The translations under genes were made by a program, and so were the position numbers. From Hippophae tibetana (Eukaryota > Streptophyta > Magnoliopsida > Rosales > Elaeagnaceae), in contig CM072801.1 of the NCBI GenBank assembly GCA_037013495.1, positions 16,607,501-16,671,500 on the forward strand: DNA of 64,000 nucleotides, given 5' to 3'. The notes under the pieces are model-generated. The model did no database searches. It was not told the origin of the DNA and saw nothing but the letters and a program-made list of their open reading frames with translations. This document shows positions 36,861 to 48,531 of this stretch, one piece after another. The first letter of the stretch is position 1. Each line of letters begins with the position of its first letter.

Positions 36861-37129
36861 TGTTCTCCATGACAAGGGATGCTAAAAATTTAAAGATTAT
36901 ATGCAAATCTAATAGCATGGGCAGCGGTGTGCCTAGACTAATGCCACGACTCAAGGCAATCCGTGTTTCTAAAATTTCCATTCAAGAGTGTTATGATGCG
37001 GTGCATATAAGCTTATTATGTGGTACGCTATGTTTCTCCAAAATTTCTAGTGAACCCGAGAGGAATATGTTGCAACAACACACTATTTATGTGCCCTTGT
37101 GTGCTTTTAATTCTTCAATATTACACTTT

Positions 37130-37353
37130 AATCCCTCATTGATGTACTTTGTGTAAATATATTGCAATTAAGTCTTCTAATTTGTCATTTATATCTTTTA
37201 ACGAATAAAATATTTGAAATACATCAAAACATACACCGTGATTCTAAAAACTTATTTTGTAATACAATTAAGTAAAAATGTAATATTAAAACTTAATTTT
37301 TTTAATTAATTTTGATAAATCACTAGGTAAGTGTGCTTTTGAAGCACTTATTA
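37130..37353 (-). repeat. Family-1 LTR start, minus strand
   Basis: The reverse complement begins TAATAAGTGCTT and keeps the family landmarks 'TTTTTAGAATCACGG' and 'GCAATATAT'. On its right is the reverse complement of the purine tract (TAACCCCAA, 37354-37362) and of the family 3' untranslated region. Only about 220 bp of LTR remain; the copia fragment lies to the left. Repeated at about 39000-39223. Confidence 0.7.
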
Positions 37354-37530
37354 TAACCCCAACCAACTTCTACTTAGTACTTAGCAAGCTAAGCAATCCA
37401 AAGAGGTTCTTAAAAAAAAGTAAACAATTCTATGCTAAACTAACCTAAATCACTTCTGTAGATTATACCCACAAACATTCTAACTAAACCAAAATAAATC
37501 AAAATAAAAAAGCTAGAAATAAACAAAAAA

Positions 37531-39401
37531 TTTCTCTTACAACTTGAACTTTGGTTTAGTATTCTTTTCTGAGCTAATATGATTCTAAACTTATGATTTG
37601 ATTCTCTACTACCTTGCTACTTCTCTATTTATAGAGATATTATGCATTATAACTTTGCATAATTAGGTGGGCATGTGCTATATTTTTCAAAGAGTAGTTG
37701 TAAGCCGCAATTTGGTGCCTCCATTAAATTTACTCCAAATCTTCCTTTTCAAACAATGTTGCACCTCCCAATCATTTCAATGTTACAATGTTATAATATT
37801 CAACATATACACCCAAACCTTTCTTAAGCATCATCAATAAAGGTTAAAATATACTTGGCTCATCCAAGTGATATAACCTCAATAGGATTACAAACTTTAG
37901 AGTATACTCATCCCAATAATATTGAGTTCTTTTCATATAAACTATTAAAAGAAACTCTATGTTACTTTCCAAATAAGCAATACTCATAGGGTTTAAGAAA
38001 ACTACCATTAAAAAAGGGAATAAGTTTCTTATTTGCTATAATTTGTAGTCCTTTTTCACTCATTTGACTCATTCTCTTATACCACAAAGTTGGTGAAGAA
38101 TTGATTGTCACATTCAACCCATTTTCACAAACCATCACATGGGCTTGTATAGCATGCAACAAGCTTCTACTCTTACAATAATTAAGAACCCCTTAGAGAG
38201 TTTCAAATTTCCACCAAAATGGTTATGGAGGCCTTCTTTGTCAAATGCATTGATTGACATCAATTTGAGGCATAAATCAAGAAGATGTCTCACATCTTTC
38301 AATGTTAACTGGAACTCGATGTTTATCTTAATATATATGTCTCCAATTCTTACTATATTTGAACATGTGGCATTTCCCATATTTACAATGTCAAAGTCTC
38401 CTACTTTGTATGTAAAGAAACAATTTTTTATAGGTGTTAGGTGATAAGAGGCACTAGTGTCAACAACTCATTCAACCATGTTATCACCAATATGTAGATA
38501 TTCATTAGCACTCACTACAACATATTTATTCCCTTTTGTTGTTATTGATGTTGTTGCATTTTTATCTTTTATTTGGCCTCCTTCCTGCATTTGTTTCCAT
38601 ACTCGATGATTTCACTTTACGTGAATTGGCTTGCCAAAATGGAAGCAATTATTGTCTTTTCCTCTTGAATTTGACCTTCCTTTAGACTTGTATTACTGGC
38701 TCCTACATCATCTATTTTTATTTCTCCCCATGTTCTCCATGACAAGGGATGCTAAAAATTTAAAGATTATATGCAAATCTAATAGCATGGGCAGCGGTGT
38801 GCCTAGACTAATGCCACGACTCAAGGCAATCCGTGTTTCTAAAATTTCCATTCAAGAGTGTTATGATGCGGTGCATATAAGCTTATTATGTGGTACGCTA
38901 TGTTTCTCCAAAATTTCTAGTGAACCCGAGAGGAATATGTTGCAACAACACACTATTTATGTGCCCTTGTGTGCTTTTAATTCTTCAATATTACACTTTA
39001 ATCCCTCATTGATGTACTTTGTGTAAATATATTGCAATTAAGTCTTCTAATTTGTCATTTATATCTTTTAACGAATAAAATATTTGAAATACATCAAAAC
39101 ATACACCGTGATTCTAAAAACTTATTTTGTAATACAATTAAATAAAAATGTAATATTAAAACTTAATTTTTTTAATTAATTTTGATAAATCACTAGGTAA
39201 GTGTGCTTTTGAAGCACTTATTATAACCCCAACCAACTTCTACTTAGTACTTAGCAAGCTAAGCAATCCAAAGAGGTTCTTAAAAAAAAAAGTAAACAAT
39301 TCTATGCTAAACTAACCTAAATCACTTCTGTAGATTATACCCACAAACATTCTAACTAAACCAAAATAAATCAAAATAAAAAAGCTAGAAATAAACAAAA
39401 A
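37531..39401. repeat. Large tandem duplication, copy 2
   Basis: Second copy of the unit. It starts in the middle of the copia LTR and ends in an A run inside the 3' region of a family-1 element. It therefore repeats the copia gag-protease-integrase pseudogene (about 37806-38730) and the family-1 LTR fragment (about 39000-39223). The junction CAAAAAA/TTTCTC at 37530/37531 is unique sequence. Confidence 0.95.
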
Positions 39402-40980
39402 TAAAATTTTGTTTACAAATCAATTTATATCTATGTCTAAAAAATCACCTATAACATGTAACATAGAATATTCAATTATCACTTACGATTAAAGGAAAAT
39501 TCAAACATTAATTTCACTTTCAGAATCGACTCTTAAACATCCACCTAAACACAAACTGCTAATTTAAATACCGAATGATTTCATGTACGACATTCACAGA
39601 ATAAAATTTTTAATCTCAAGATTATACAAATATGATACGTGTAAGCATTATAATCACAAATTTCATAGATTTGATTCTCAAATCACTCTTCATTAATATA
39701 GAATAAACAGATTACTTTGAATCAGTAGGTTTTATTAAAGTTGTGACATTAGGCTAAGGTGTGAGGTTATAAAAGAATAGGAAGGTGAATAATAAAAATA
39801 AGATAACTTAATTAAATTCAAACGCTTTCATTTTAAGCTCTAAAATAGTTTCATATGTTACCTAACTCATCGAGCAAGTATTTACCTTCACATGTATAGT
39901 TAAGTACACTATTGGTACAATTTTGCATTATATTAAATGTCATTATACTCCTTTTTATCTTTCTTTCTTTCTTTTTCTTTTTCTCTTCTTCTTAATTTCC
40001 CATTTTTATTATAATTTAAGAGATAGAACATGGAATTTCTAAAACCTTTAATTCCTTTTCATTTAAAATTGATTTTCTACAATCCCAAACTTGTTATTTT
40101 CAATATTTTTTGGGCAATAGTCGATATTTACTAATTTTTTCATATTTTCTTCATGGAGAGTTCATACCAAACATGTGTTATATTAAGTCTTCTTAGACAG
40201 CAGGTGGGTAAGAAAATATTTTACTTTGGCTCATAAAAGGTTTGGTTATAACATGTTAAAGAAAGAAAATTTTGCATAATTTGTATAAGCTCAAGGGGAT
40301 ACTAGTGATAAAGATAAAAATAGTTAGCTTGAAAAGATTCAAACAATCAAAAAATGGCCTAAATCCTTTTCCAAGTATTATGTATTCTATAATTTCGCTT
40401 TAAATATTTTAAAATAAGTTCCAGAGTTTATTAAGACATCAAATATATCTATGAAGCACACAAAACACTCCTAAATACTTGGATTAACTAAAGTATTCTT
40501 ACCACATACCCTTTATTTTGCTTTATATTTATTTTTATTTTAATTCAAAATAAAAATAAATATGCAATAAAATAAAGGATAAACAAAATAACTAAACCTA
40601 CAATAAATAATGACCAAAAATGAAAAATAAATATATTAAAATTCCAAAATTCATAATTTATAAGGAATTTTTTCCTCAACCCTAGCCTAAAATCTACATT
40701 AACCGCAATGTTCAAATGTAAATCCAAGGAAAAGAAATTGAGAAATGAAAAAGTTGCCCTCCTTGTAGTAATGTGATGTGATTAATCATGGATATTTAGG
40801 TCATACTCTCATTGCATTCTATCATCTGAATCAAATTATATCACATATAGAGAGTTATCTTATACTTCATATATATCATCCATCACCAAGCAATTGTAAA
40901 ATTAAAGGTTCCAAAATAGACAAACATTGTTCAAATAAAATAAAAAAATAAAATCACTAACTAATGGAAATGTTCAAAAA
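39402..40980 (-). other. 3' untranslated region of Athila-like element, non-coding
   Basis: No recognisable domain; AT-rich with CT-rich and A-rich runs (39955-40000). Position between a purine tract and the post-pol block suggests it is the long 3' non-coding part of the minus-strand element. Confidence 0.45.
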
Positions 40981-41011
40981 CTAACTAGAAATTAAAGAAA
41001 ATAAATTTCAA

Positions 41012-41050
41012 TGGGTTGTCTCTCATTTAGTGCTTAGTTTAACGTCCTCA
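41012..41050 (-). promoter_or_regulatory. Conserved post-pol block (GACGTTAAAC)
   Basis: The reverse complement reads GACGTTAAACTAAGCAC followed by GAGAGACAACCC. The same block occurs on the + strand at 50126-50160 just after the pol frame of another Athila-like element. It is a recurrent non-coding landmark of these elements; its function is unknown to me. Confidence 0.6.
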
Positions 41051-41059
41051 ATCCGACGG

Positions 41060-41778
41060 TACCTCAAATTGTTTCTTTAACCATTCTTCACTTATGATGG
41101 ATTCAATTTTATGTATGGTCTTATTAACTTTTCAATTGTCAACCACTTTCTTCAAAGATATTGAAGCAAATAACCTCTCCATCAAACTCCATTGTAGGAC
41201 TTTCATCATACACATTTATCTTTATATGAGCTTTTTTCATGAAAGGTATACCCAAAAGTAAGAGTGTTATCTTAGGAGTAGAGTCATCTTTCATATCAAG
41301 TATCTAGAAATCAACTGGAAAGATAAACTAATTCACCTACACCAAAACATCTATAATGCATGGTATGGTGAAGCTACCTAGATCTTTGAATTTTGATGGG
41401 AGTTTCCTTTGCAAGATTACTAACACATTCTTTTCTATACTCACCACTTCATTCTATTTGAGTTTTCACTTATTGGTGCACAATTCCTTTAGAAACTTAG
41501 TATAGTGCATCACTTTCTTGATGGCATCCAATAGCAGAATGTTAACTTGTACCTTCTAAAAGGTGTCCAAAATTTCTCTCTTATGTACTTTCTTCTTTGA
41601 TTCTGTAACCCTGTTAAGAAAAGGCATATAAGGTTCATAATAAAAAAATGGAACTTTATATTGTACCTTTAGTGGGTTTTTTTGCTTCCTTTAGCACATT
41701 ATCATAATTGCTTTCCTTTTCTTGGATTTTCTCATCCTTAGTTTCTTCATCATTGGTTGGTTCTGTAAGTTTTAAGAT
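41060..41778 (-). pseudogene. Athila-like protease remnant
   Basis: The best segment (about 41262-41135) reads LLLLGIPFMKKAHIKINVYD followed by a TMEFDGE motif, the end of the protease domain and linker of Athila-type polyproteins. The acidic Glu/Lys-rich gag-protease spacer (LTEPTNDEETKDEK, near 41770-41720) precedes it. Stops and frame changes interrupt it. The next block is already 3' untranslated, so the rest of pol is missing. Confidence 0.7.
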
Positions 41779-43188
41779 TGTTGGTGATATTCGTCAACAA
41801 AACATTTAAATATAATTTAATTTCTAGGTAAGTCTTTCAAGAACACTTTTCAAGCTAAAGAAACTATCAAGCTCTAAACGAACACATCTAAAGTACATCT
41901 CTATTGTTATATATGCTATCTTTCATATTAGACACATAGGAACATTTTTCATTAAGGTTACTTGATGGACCGTGGCATATCTGGATTGATCAAGGTGAGT
42001 AGATCAATCAAGAATCAATCTACCTTGTTTAAAAAGCCTAATTTAATTTCCAATTGAGGTAGATAGATCGAGGTTTAATGTTTAATTGATCAAGTACTAG
42101 ATCGATCAAGAAATGGGTAGATCAATCTACTTATCTTGGGATTTATTTTTTAATACCTTAGATTGATCGAGAATTGGTTAGATCAATTGATCTTTTGGCT
42201 CAATTGATCGAGTTTGACCTAGATTGATCGAACAACCAGGTTTTTAACTTTAACCTAATTATTATCTCGAACCAAATATTCCAGTTACCATTTTGTCCAT
42301 ATTATTTATTACTTTATGAACTATTTAATGGACATAATTGTAATTGAACTTTATCCTAGAATTATGACTTCAATCTTTTCTATATATAATGCTCTATATT
42401 TTAACGAACCATAAGAGCATCAATCTTTTCATCTTAAGATTTATATCAAAATGTTTTGCAAAAATATATCATATTTATTTAGGCTTCTTTCTTTAATTAA
42501 TCTATCAAATATTGATACTTGTATTTGATTGATTAATAAGTCTATTTGATTTATAATGTATTGATTATATATTCATATAACTTCTTCTTTATTATGTTCT
42601 TGAATGCATGAATCAAATAATTGTGCATGCGATCATTATTATTTAATTTGATTATTTAACTATAAAGAAACTATCTTTAATTCAATTGTGCTTTAACTTC
42701 TACGATATAGGGTTTACTAGTTGATTTTGTTTTAACTGATATTTTATTAAATCATGTAGCTAGGGTTTTTTATTATTGAATCTTCTCTAGGACATACCAT
42801 GCACTTGTGTTTTTGTGATAACTTTTCAAGTACTTGTTGAACGAGTTTGATTGCTTGTGTGACTCAAGGTATCAAAATGTTGATCCAAATTTGAACATCT
42901 TTCTTATGAAGATTTTGAAGAAAAGCAGCAATTTATAAGTAGATTTCTTGGGGGCATTATCTTAAAGGGTAGTTTAAGTCCCGAACTTATAATTGGACCT
43001 TATTTTCATAGTGGATAGGTAGATGGTCCAGTGGACCGATGGTCTTCCTATTAGATCATTAGTTAATTAGAGCTATAACATAAATAAACTTTCAAGTTAC
43101 CTCCTGCTTCTCAACGAGATAGCACTAATATTCTCCCTAAGGTTGACTAGGAAGTTTACTAGACCATTGTGCTTATAATTTTCCAACA
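41779..43188. repeat. Probable solo LTR inside gag
   Basis: TGTTGG...CCAACA ends bound 1,410 bp that separate the gag QLAT region from the acidic gag-protease spacer. A TATA box (TATATATAAT, about 42379-42388) fits an LTR promoter on the + strand. The flanking five bases (AAGAT, ATAGT) do not match, so insertion is inferred from the interrupted frame only. Contains a cluster of TTGATCGA-like motifs (41970-42235). Confidence 0.5.
41970..42235. repeat. Cluster of TTGATC/GATCAA motifs
   Basis: About a dozen copies of ATTGATCGA, GATCAATC, or GATCAAG-like words in both orientations lie upstream of the putative TATA box of the solo LTR. The spacing is irregular, so this is not a simple satellite; enhancer-like repeats in U3 are a possibility. 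Confidence 0.6.
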
Positions 43189-44452
43189 ATAGTAGCTAAC
43201 TGAATGAATTCATTTTCAAGGTTCTTGATAGCAGATTTTGTATCTTATTGAAACTTGATTGATTTTTGTTAGAACTTGATAATATCTTATTGGCACCGAG
43301 TAGTGTTGGATGCAACCAAACTTATCAAGTCCTTTAAAGATTTATCTTGAAATGGAGGAGGATTTTGTGGCCTTACTGGGTAAGGTTGTTGGCCTATTGG
43401 AAAATAAAAACTTAGTGGATTATCAGGGGTAGCTGCTTTATTGTCTTCAGAATAGCTAAAATTGGGATGATCCCTTCAACTAAGATTGTAAGTGTTAGAG
43501 AATGGATCATATCTTTGTCATTTTTTTCCTTGGTATCCTCTATAGCATTTTCTTATTCAACATTAGGCTCTTGAATAGTAGGAATTTGTTTAATCACTAA
43601 TTATTTCACAATTGAAGTACGAGTGCTCAATTGTTGTGTAATATTATTAGGAATTCTCACCTCATTAGCCTTTTATGGGTTGGATCATGTGCCAAATTAG
43701 TGAGCATTTGTAGCCATAGTGGCAATAAAACTCTTTACATTTCCAGAAGTCTTATTAACTAATGCACTACTACTTACTACATCAATTATGATTATATTTA
43801 TAGGTATCAATCCCTTATAGAAGTATTGGATTAAGAGCTGCTCACTTATTAATTATGAGAGCAATTAGAACAAAGTTCTTGAACCGCTCCTAATACTTAT
43901 ATAGATTTTTCACATTGTACTTCTGAACACCACAAATTTATTTTCTAATCAAAATGGCCCTAGAAGTTGGAAAATATTTGTATAAAAAGAGTTGTTTCAT
44001 CTCATTCCAACTATTTATAGTCTCATATGGTAAGTAGCACAATCATTTTTAGCGTTGTCTACTAAAGAGAATAGGCATGCTCTAAGTTTTACTTGTTCCT
44101 CAATAATGCCATTAAGTTTCATGCTAGAATAGACCATATGAAATTCCTTTAGATGCTTGTTTGGATACTCACTAGCTAAATCTCAAAAAGTAGGCAAAAG
44201 ATGAATCATGTTAGGCTTTAATTCAAGAGTAACACTATTATTATTATATTGAATGCTTAATGGTTCTTGATCTAAAGCAAGTACAACCATCTCCCTAAGA
44301 GTTTGATTAGGAATATTCACAACTATTTTTACGTGGATTGAATAATTCGATCTATCATATGAGTCACTTGAAACTAGAAGATCAGTTTTAATCACTCGCT
44401 CAAGCAAAAGTGTAATGTGTAAATTTGATCCCAAATTATAGTATGGGTTCAT
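43189..44452 (-). pseudogene. Athila-like gag remnant
   Basis: Opens with MNPYYNLGSN at 44452 and runs to an ELKPNMIHLLPTF segment (about 44222-44183), which marks the amino end of Athila-type Gag. Further along come the RDHPNFSYS signature (about 43480) and AIKNLENEFIQLAT (about 43240-43195). The reading frame breaks after 44183 and again later. The gene is cut by the LTR-like insertion at 43188. Confidence 0.8.
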
Positions 44453-44558
44453 TCACTGTGACTTTGAAAAGAAAATAAAAACTATAAATAAATTAAGTAA
44501 AAATAAAACAAAAAATATAAAAATAAATAATAGTAAACAAGAGTCAATTTAACAAAAA

Positions 44559-44577
44559 TCCCTAGTGATAAGGTGCA
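44559..44577 (-). other. Degenerate primer-binding site
   Basis: TCCCTAGTGATAAGGTGCA followed by AAAAA and TTGATACG resembles the reverse complement of the tRNA-Asp-type site with the end of an Athila LTR, at the expected place before gag. Only about half of the positions match. Confidence 0.4.
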
Positions 44578-45292
44578 AAAAATTGATACGTTCAGATGAA
44601 AAGTCAATTTAAACCTTACTTTAAATTTCTTATGATGTCATTATTTAGCATATACCAAGTATGGGTCTTTCCGTAAAGAATTTTGAAAACTAACTCCTAT
44701 TTATTAAATTAAAAGGTTTTCATTTTGTAAACTAAAAATTTAATCTATTAACTAAAGATTAATAAGATAAAAACAAGATCTAAAAATTACGATAAAGATT
44801 TGAATAAAAGAATTATTAGAGGATCATTCTCCACTACTAGCATGTATTACGAGTCAGTAACTGCATATCCTAATCTACTATTCTTGTTTTATACCAACTC
44901 AAAGAAATTCACAATTCGATAGTCTTGACATCGTCTTATCTATTCGTTAAATTAAACAATCACGCTCTTAATTCAAACTTTTTTTAATAGACAACTTAGA
45001 ATAAGCACTCTAATTTTAATCTATCAAAATCATTGAACTTCAAGAAGCATATTAGATCAAGGTTAAATACACATGCTTGGTTTAATTATCACTATAATTT
45101 AAATTGATCAAGCGATTACGTGCCCAATCAACTAAATTGATTAATGATGAATTAACTTAATCATTCAATTATACAATTGAATAATCAAGAAAATTCGTAC
45201 AAAGATTAAAATTGATAATCAAGAAAATTCATACAAAGATTAAAATTGATAATCAAGAAGAATAATTGATTTTAATTCATAAAATGTTTCAA
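44578..45292 (-). repeat. Probable 5' LTR of minus-strand Athila-like element
   Basis: On the minus strand it would begin TGTTGAAACA and end GTATCAA next to the primer-site-like sequence. The length (about 715 bp) is short for Athila and no second copy is recognised, so the outer limit is uncertain. Confidence 0.4.
45181..45260. repeat. 34-bp tandem repeat, about 2.3 copies
   Basis: ATAATCAAGAAAATTC-TACAAAGATTAAAATTG occurs at 45181-45214 and 45215-45248, differing by one base, followed by a partial third. Confidence 0.9.
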
Positions 45293-45299
45293 CAATCCC

Positions 45300-48200
45300 T
45301 TACATGAATAAAAATTAACGAATATTTCCAATCAAATTTTGACACCAAAGTATAGTTTATCGGTTTGAAACCTGTATAGGATATGTAGGTATTATCCTTT
45401 GAATATTTTCTTGTGAGAGTATATTTACCTTACTCATTGACCAGTAAATATGATTTCCTTGAACTGTTCTGCCTTTTATGCAAGTGATGACATATTTCAT
45501 ATGTGAGTCTTTCGTGACAAAATTCAATTCTCATTGTTATGTTCATTTTGGTCATGAATATGTATTTGGTTCTGTGAGAGTTTCTAAAGAATTAAGCTCT
45601 ACACTATTCCTTTTCAAAGTAGCCCTACATCTCGTTTTCTTCATAAGAATCATTAAAAGTCTTATCTTACCCTATATCTTATTGGTATCACTGTTTTCAT
45701 CATAGGAATAGATTTGAAGGTAAACCATATAGTGATCTCACTAAGTCTTTATAATTAGGTTGTCCCTTTGAATCTAGATCTTAGGATCTCAAGTCAATTA
45801 GGTAGGATTTTCTTTGCAAATTCTTATTCATTCATGGGCTTCAATCTCATTCCCCTCGATAACTTACCAACTAACTCTTGATTTAACCCTTTGGTTAGTA
45901 GATCTGCAATGTTATCCATTGACTCACATAGTCAATAGAGATAACCCTAGTTAAGAGTAGTTGACTTATGATATTATTTCTACGACGTATATGTCAAGAC
46001 TTATCATTATACATATTGTTTTGTGCCTTGTCAATAGTCGATTGACTATCATAATGGATTCATATTGCAAGCACATGATTCACCCACTTAGTAATAACAT
46101 CTAAGAATTTGCGTAGCCATTTAACTTCTTATCCATATTTATCCAAAGCAATGAACTCAGATTATATCGTAGATTTAGCAATGCACGTCTATTTAGAAGA
46201 CTTCCATGAAACAGCTACAGCTGAATATCTTATGTAGTATATCCTTTGAGTCTTTCATGTTATATATCCAGTTTGCATCACTGTATCTTTCTAATACAGC
46301 TGAATATCTTATGTAGTGTAGTTCATAGTTATGTGTGTATCTTAAGTATCTAAGTAATCTTATAATACCTTTCTAGTAATTAGATTCTAGATTACTGGTA
46401 TATTTACTTAGGTCACTTACAGTGTAAGCTATGTGCGGTCATGTACAGCTCATCAAGTACAAAAGACTTCTGATCACTCTAAAATATTCCAATTAAGACA
46501 TACTTTCACCTTTATTCTTATATAAGTGTAAATTTACATCTACCAGTGTTCTCACAATTCCAAAATCACCATTATTGGATTTTTCAAGTATTTTGTCAAC
46601 ATAATGATCTACTTGGTATCCTTGATATCTTAATTCCTAGAATTTCATCAACAAGTCATGTATCTTTTATGTTAAACCTTGAATACAACATATTCTTAAT
46701 AGATTTGATCATTTGATCATTACTATCCACAATTAGTATGTCATCAATGTAAAGACATAAGATGACATAACCATCTTCAATGTCCTTGACATACACTCAT
46801 TTGTCACATTCGTTGATTTTAAATCCATTTGTGATGGCATTATCAAAATTTTAATGCCACTATTTTGATGCTTGTTTTAAGCCATATAATGACTTTACCA
46901 ATTTACAGATATTTCTTTCTTTCCCTTGGCCAAAAAAACCCTTGGGTTGTTCGGTGTAGATTTCTTCCTCTAACCCTCTATTTTAAAATGTTGTCTTTAC
47001 ATCAATTTGATGTATTTTAAGATTTCACAAAGTTGTGATAGCAATTATCATTCTTTTGGATGTTATTCTCATTACACAATAATAAGTATCAAAGTGATCA
47101 AGGCCATGTTATTATTTGTATCCCTTAATTATAAACCTGACCTTTTACTTTTCAATTTATCCATCTGGTTTACATTTTCTTGTGAAAATCCACTTAAACC
47201 TTGGTGTTTTGCTACCTGGAGGGAAATCAATTAGTTCCTAAGTATGATTTTGCAAAATGAACTCAATTTCACTATTAATGGCCTATTTCCAATTAGGACC
47301 TTTAGAAGAATTCATAGCCGCTTCATAGGTTTGAGGTTCACTTTCTAGCAAGTAGGTCAGAAAATTTGGAGCAAATATGTTTCTATCCTAATCCTTTTGC
47401 TACGTCTGAGTTCAACCCTAACCTCTTTTTCAGGTTCTTTGTCTTAACTGTCTTCATTCATAGTCTCATAAGTTCGTTTAAACGAACTTGACTTCCCTTA
47501 AAATTTACCTGAAAATACATGTTTAAAGAACAATGCATTCCTTGATTCCATTATCATGTTGATATGTCTGGGATTTTTAACTCATGCACAAGAAATTGAT
47601 AAGCACTACCATTATGTGCATATCCAATGAAGGCGCAATCTATTTTTTTTACCTATCTTCACCTTCTCAAGTATAGGTACAGTTACTTTAGCAAGACACC
47701 TTAACACTTGTAAATATTTATAGAAAGATACCCTTCCTTTAAATAATTCATATGGTATCTTGTGTGTCTTTTGTTGGGTTACCTTATTTAGAAATTAGTG
47801 TGCTAACAAAATAGCTTATCCTCATAAGTTTTGTAATAACCTAGAACTTTATAGTATTGTATTCAACGTTTCTTTCAAGGTACAATTCTTACGCTCAGTA
47901 ACTCCATTTTGCTGAGGTAAATAAGGCGATGTGATTTCATTTATAATTTCGTATTATGCACATAATTTACCAAATTGTGCTTCATACTTACAACCACGGT
48001 TATTGCATAATAACTTGATTTTCTTGTGGAGTTGATTCTTAACTTATATTTTATAAAAAATAAATTTCTCTATCGCCTCATATTTGCTTTTATGCAAATA
48101 CATATAGTAATATTTTGTGTTATTATTGACAAAAGTAATAAATTGCTTATTGTTACCCCTTGTTTGAATAAATTTTAAATCACATAGATAAATATGGATT

Positions 48201-48377
48201 AGGTTAAGGGGTTTAGTGTTCCTTTCAATCGAATGAAATGATGGCCTAGTCATTTTAACCTCAACACAAATCTCACACTTATACTTTGAATCTATTTGGA
48301 ATACAGGTATATGTTCTATGTTAATTAGTCTACGTAGTGTATTGTAATCAACATGAACTAGTCAACCATGCCACAGT
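45300..48377 (-). mobile_element. Copia element, 3' part (integrase to 3' region)
   Basis: Left part of a minus-strand copia element whose 5' part lies at about 55117-56300; the two were separated by insertion of an Athila-like element. It holds integrase, reverse transcriptase and RNase H remnants and a 3' untranslated stretch (45300-45823). A 3' LTR is not evident; it may have been lost at the border with the neighbouring LTR-like sequence. Confidence 0.75.
45824..48377 (-). pseudogene. Copia integrase-RT-RNase H remnant
   Basis: Minus-strand order: the integrase zinc-binding region starts at the break (LWHG, about 48374) and continues with [16 protein letters not shown]. The integrase core follows (48253-48044: [21 protein letters not shown]), then reverse transcriptase with LYIDDILIV (about 46757-46731), then the RNase H end GLNQELVGKLSRGMRLKP with a stop at 45826-45824. 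Numerous stops and frameshifts separate the pieces. In the core the position of the first catalytic Asp appears as Tyr. Confidence 0.85.
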
Positions 48378-48531
48378 TGATGAATCTATGAAAGTAGAGT
48401 CATTAGCACACTTTACTTAATATTTACTTTTTTTATTCAATAAATAGTATTTTTAGGGCCAAAAATATTAAAATATAAATTTTTAAGCAAAAATGGGTGA
48501 AAATATAATTTTTGAAATTTTTTAGGATTTT
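48378..48531 (+). repeat. Family-2 5' LTR fragment
   Basis: About 154 bp that align with the first part of the 3' LTR at 51677-51835, including GGCCAAAAATATTAAAATAT and the GGTGAAAATATAATTTTTG stretch. Homology ends sharply where RNase H coding sequence begins. Confidence 0.85.

Larger units (their letters stand above)
35374..37130 (-). mobile_element. Truncated Tnt1-like copia element (gag-PR-partial IN-3' LTR)
   Basis: Reading the minus strand: gag end, protease, pre-integrase and start of integrase, then directly an LTR. Reverse transcriptase and RNase H are absent, so an internal deletion joined integrase to the 3' LTR. A second, almost identical copy of most of this unit follows at 37531-39000 through tandem duplication. 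The 5' LTR was not identified. Confidence 0.75.
35661..37530. repeat. Large tandem duplication, copy 1
   Basis: 1,870-bp unit directly repeated at 37531-39401. I found two substitutions (36654 C versus 38524 A; 37272 G versus 39142 A) and a two-base longer A run in copy 2. Confidence 0.95.
39224..45292 (-). mobile_element. Athila-like element with gag and protease only
   Basis: Minus-strand order from right to left: LTR (44578-45292), primer-site-like sequence (44559-44577), gag (44452-43189), a solo-LTR-like insertion (43188-41779), protease (41778-41060), then directly the conserved 'GACGTTAAAC...GACAACCC' block that normally follows pol (41050-41012). A 3' untranslated region continues to a purine tract at 39232-39224 and a family-1-type LTR start. 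No reverse transcriptase, RNase H or integrase is present. The right LTR does not clearly match family 1, so the two ends may belong to different elements. Confidence 0.6.

Noticed and set aside
36761-37156. 131-codon + strand frame repeated at 38631-39026
   Set aside because: Antisense to copia gag; it appears twice only because of the tandem duplication.
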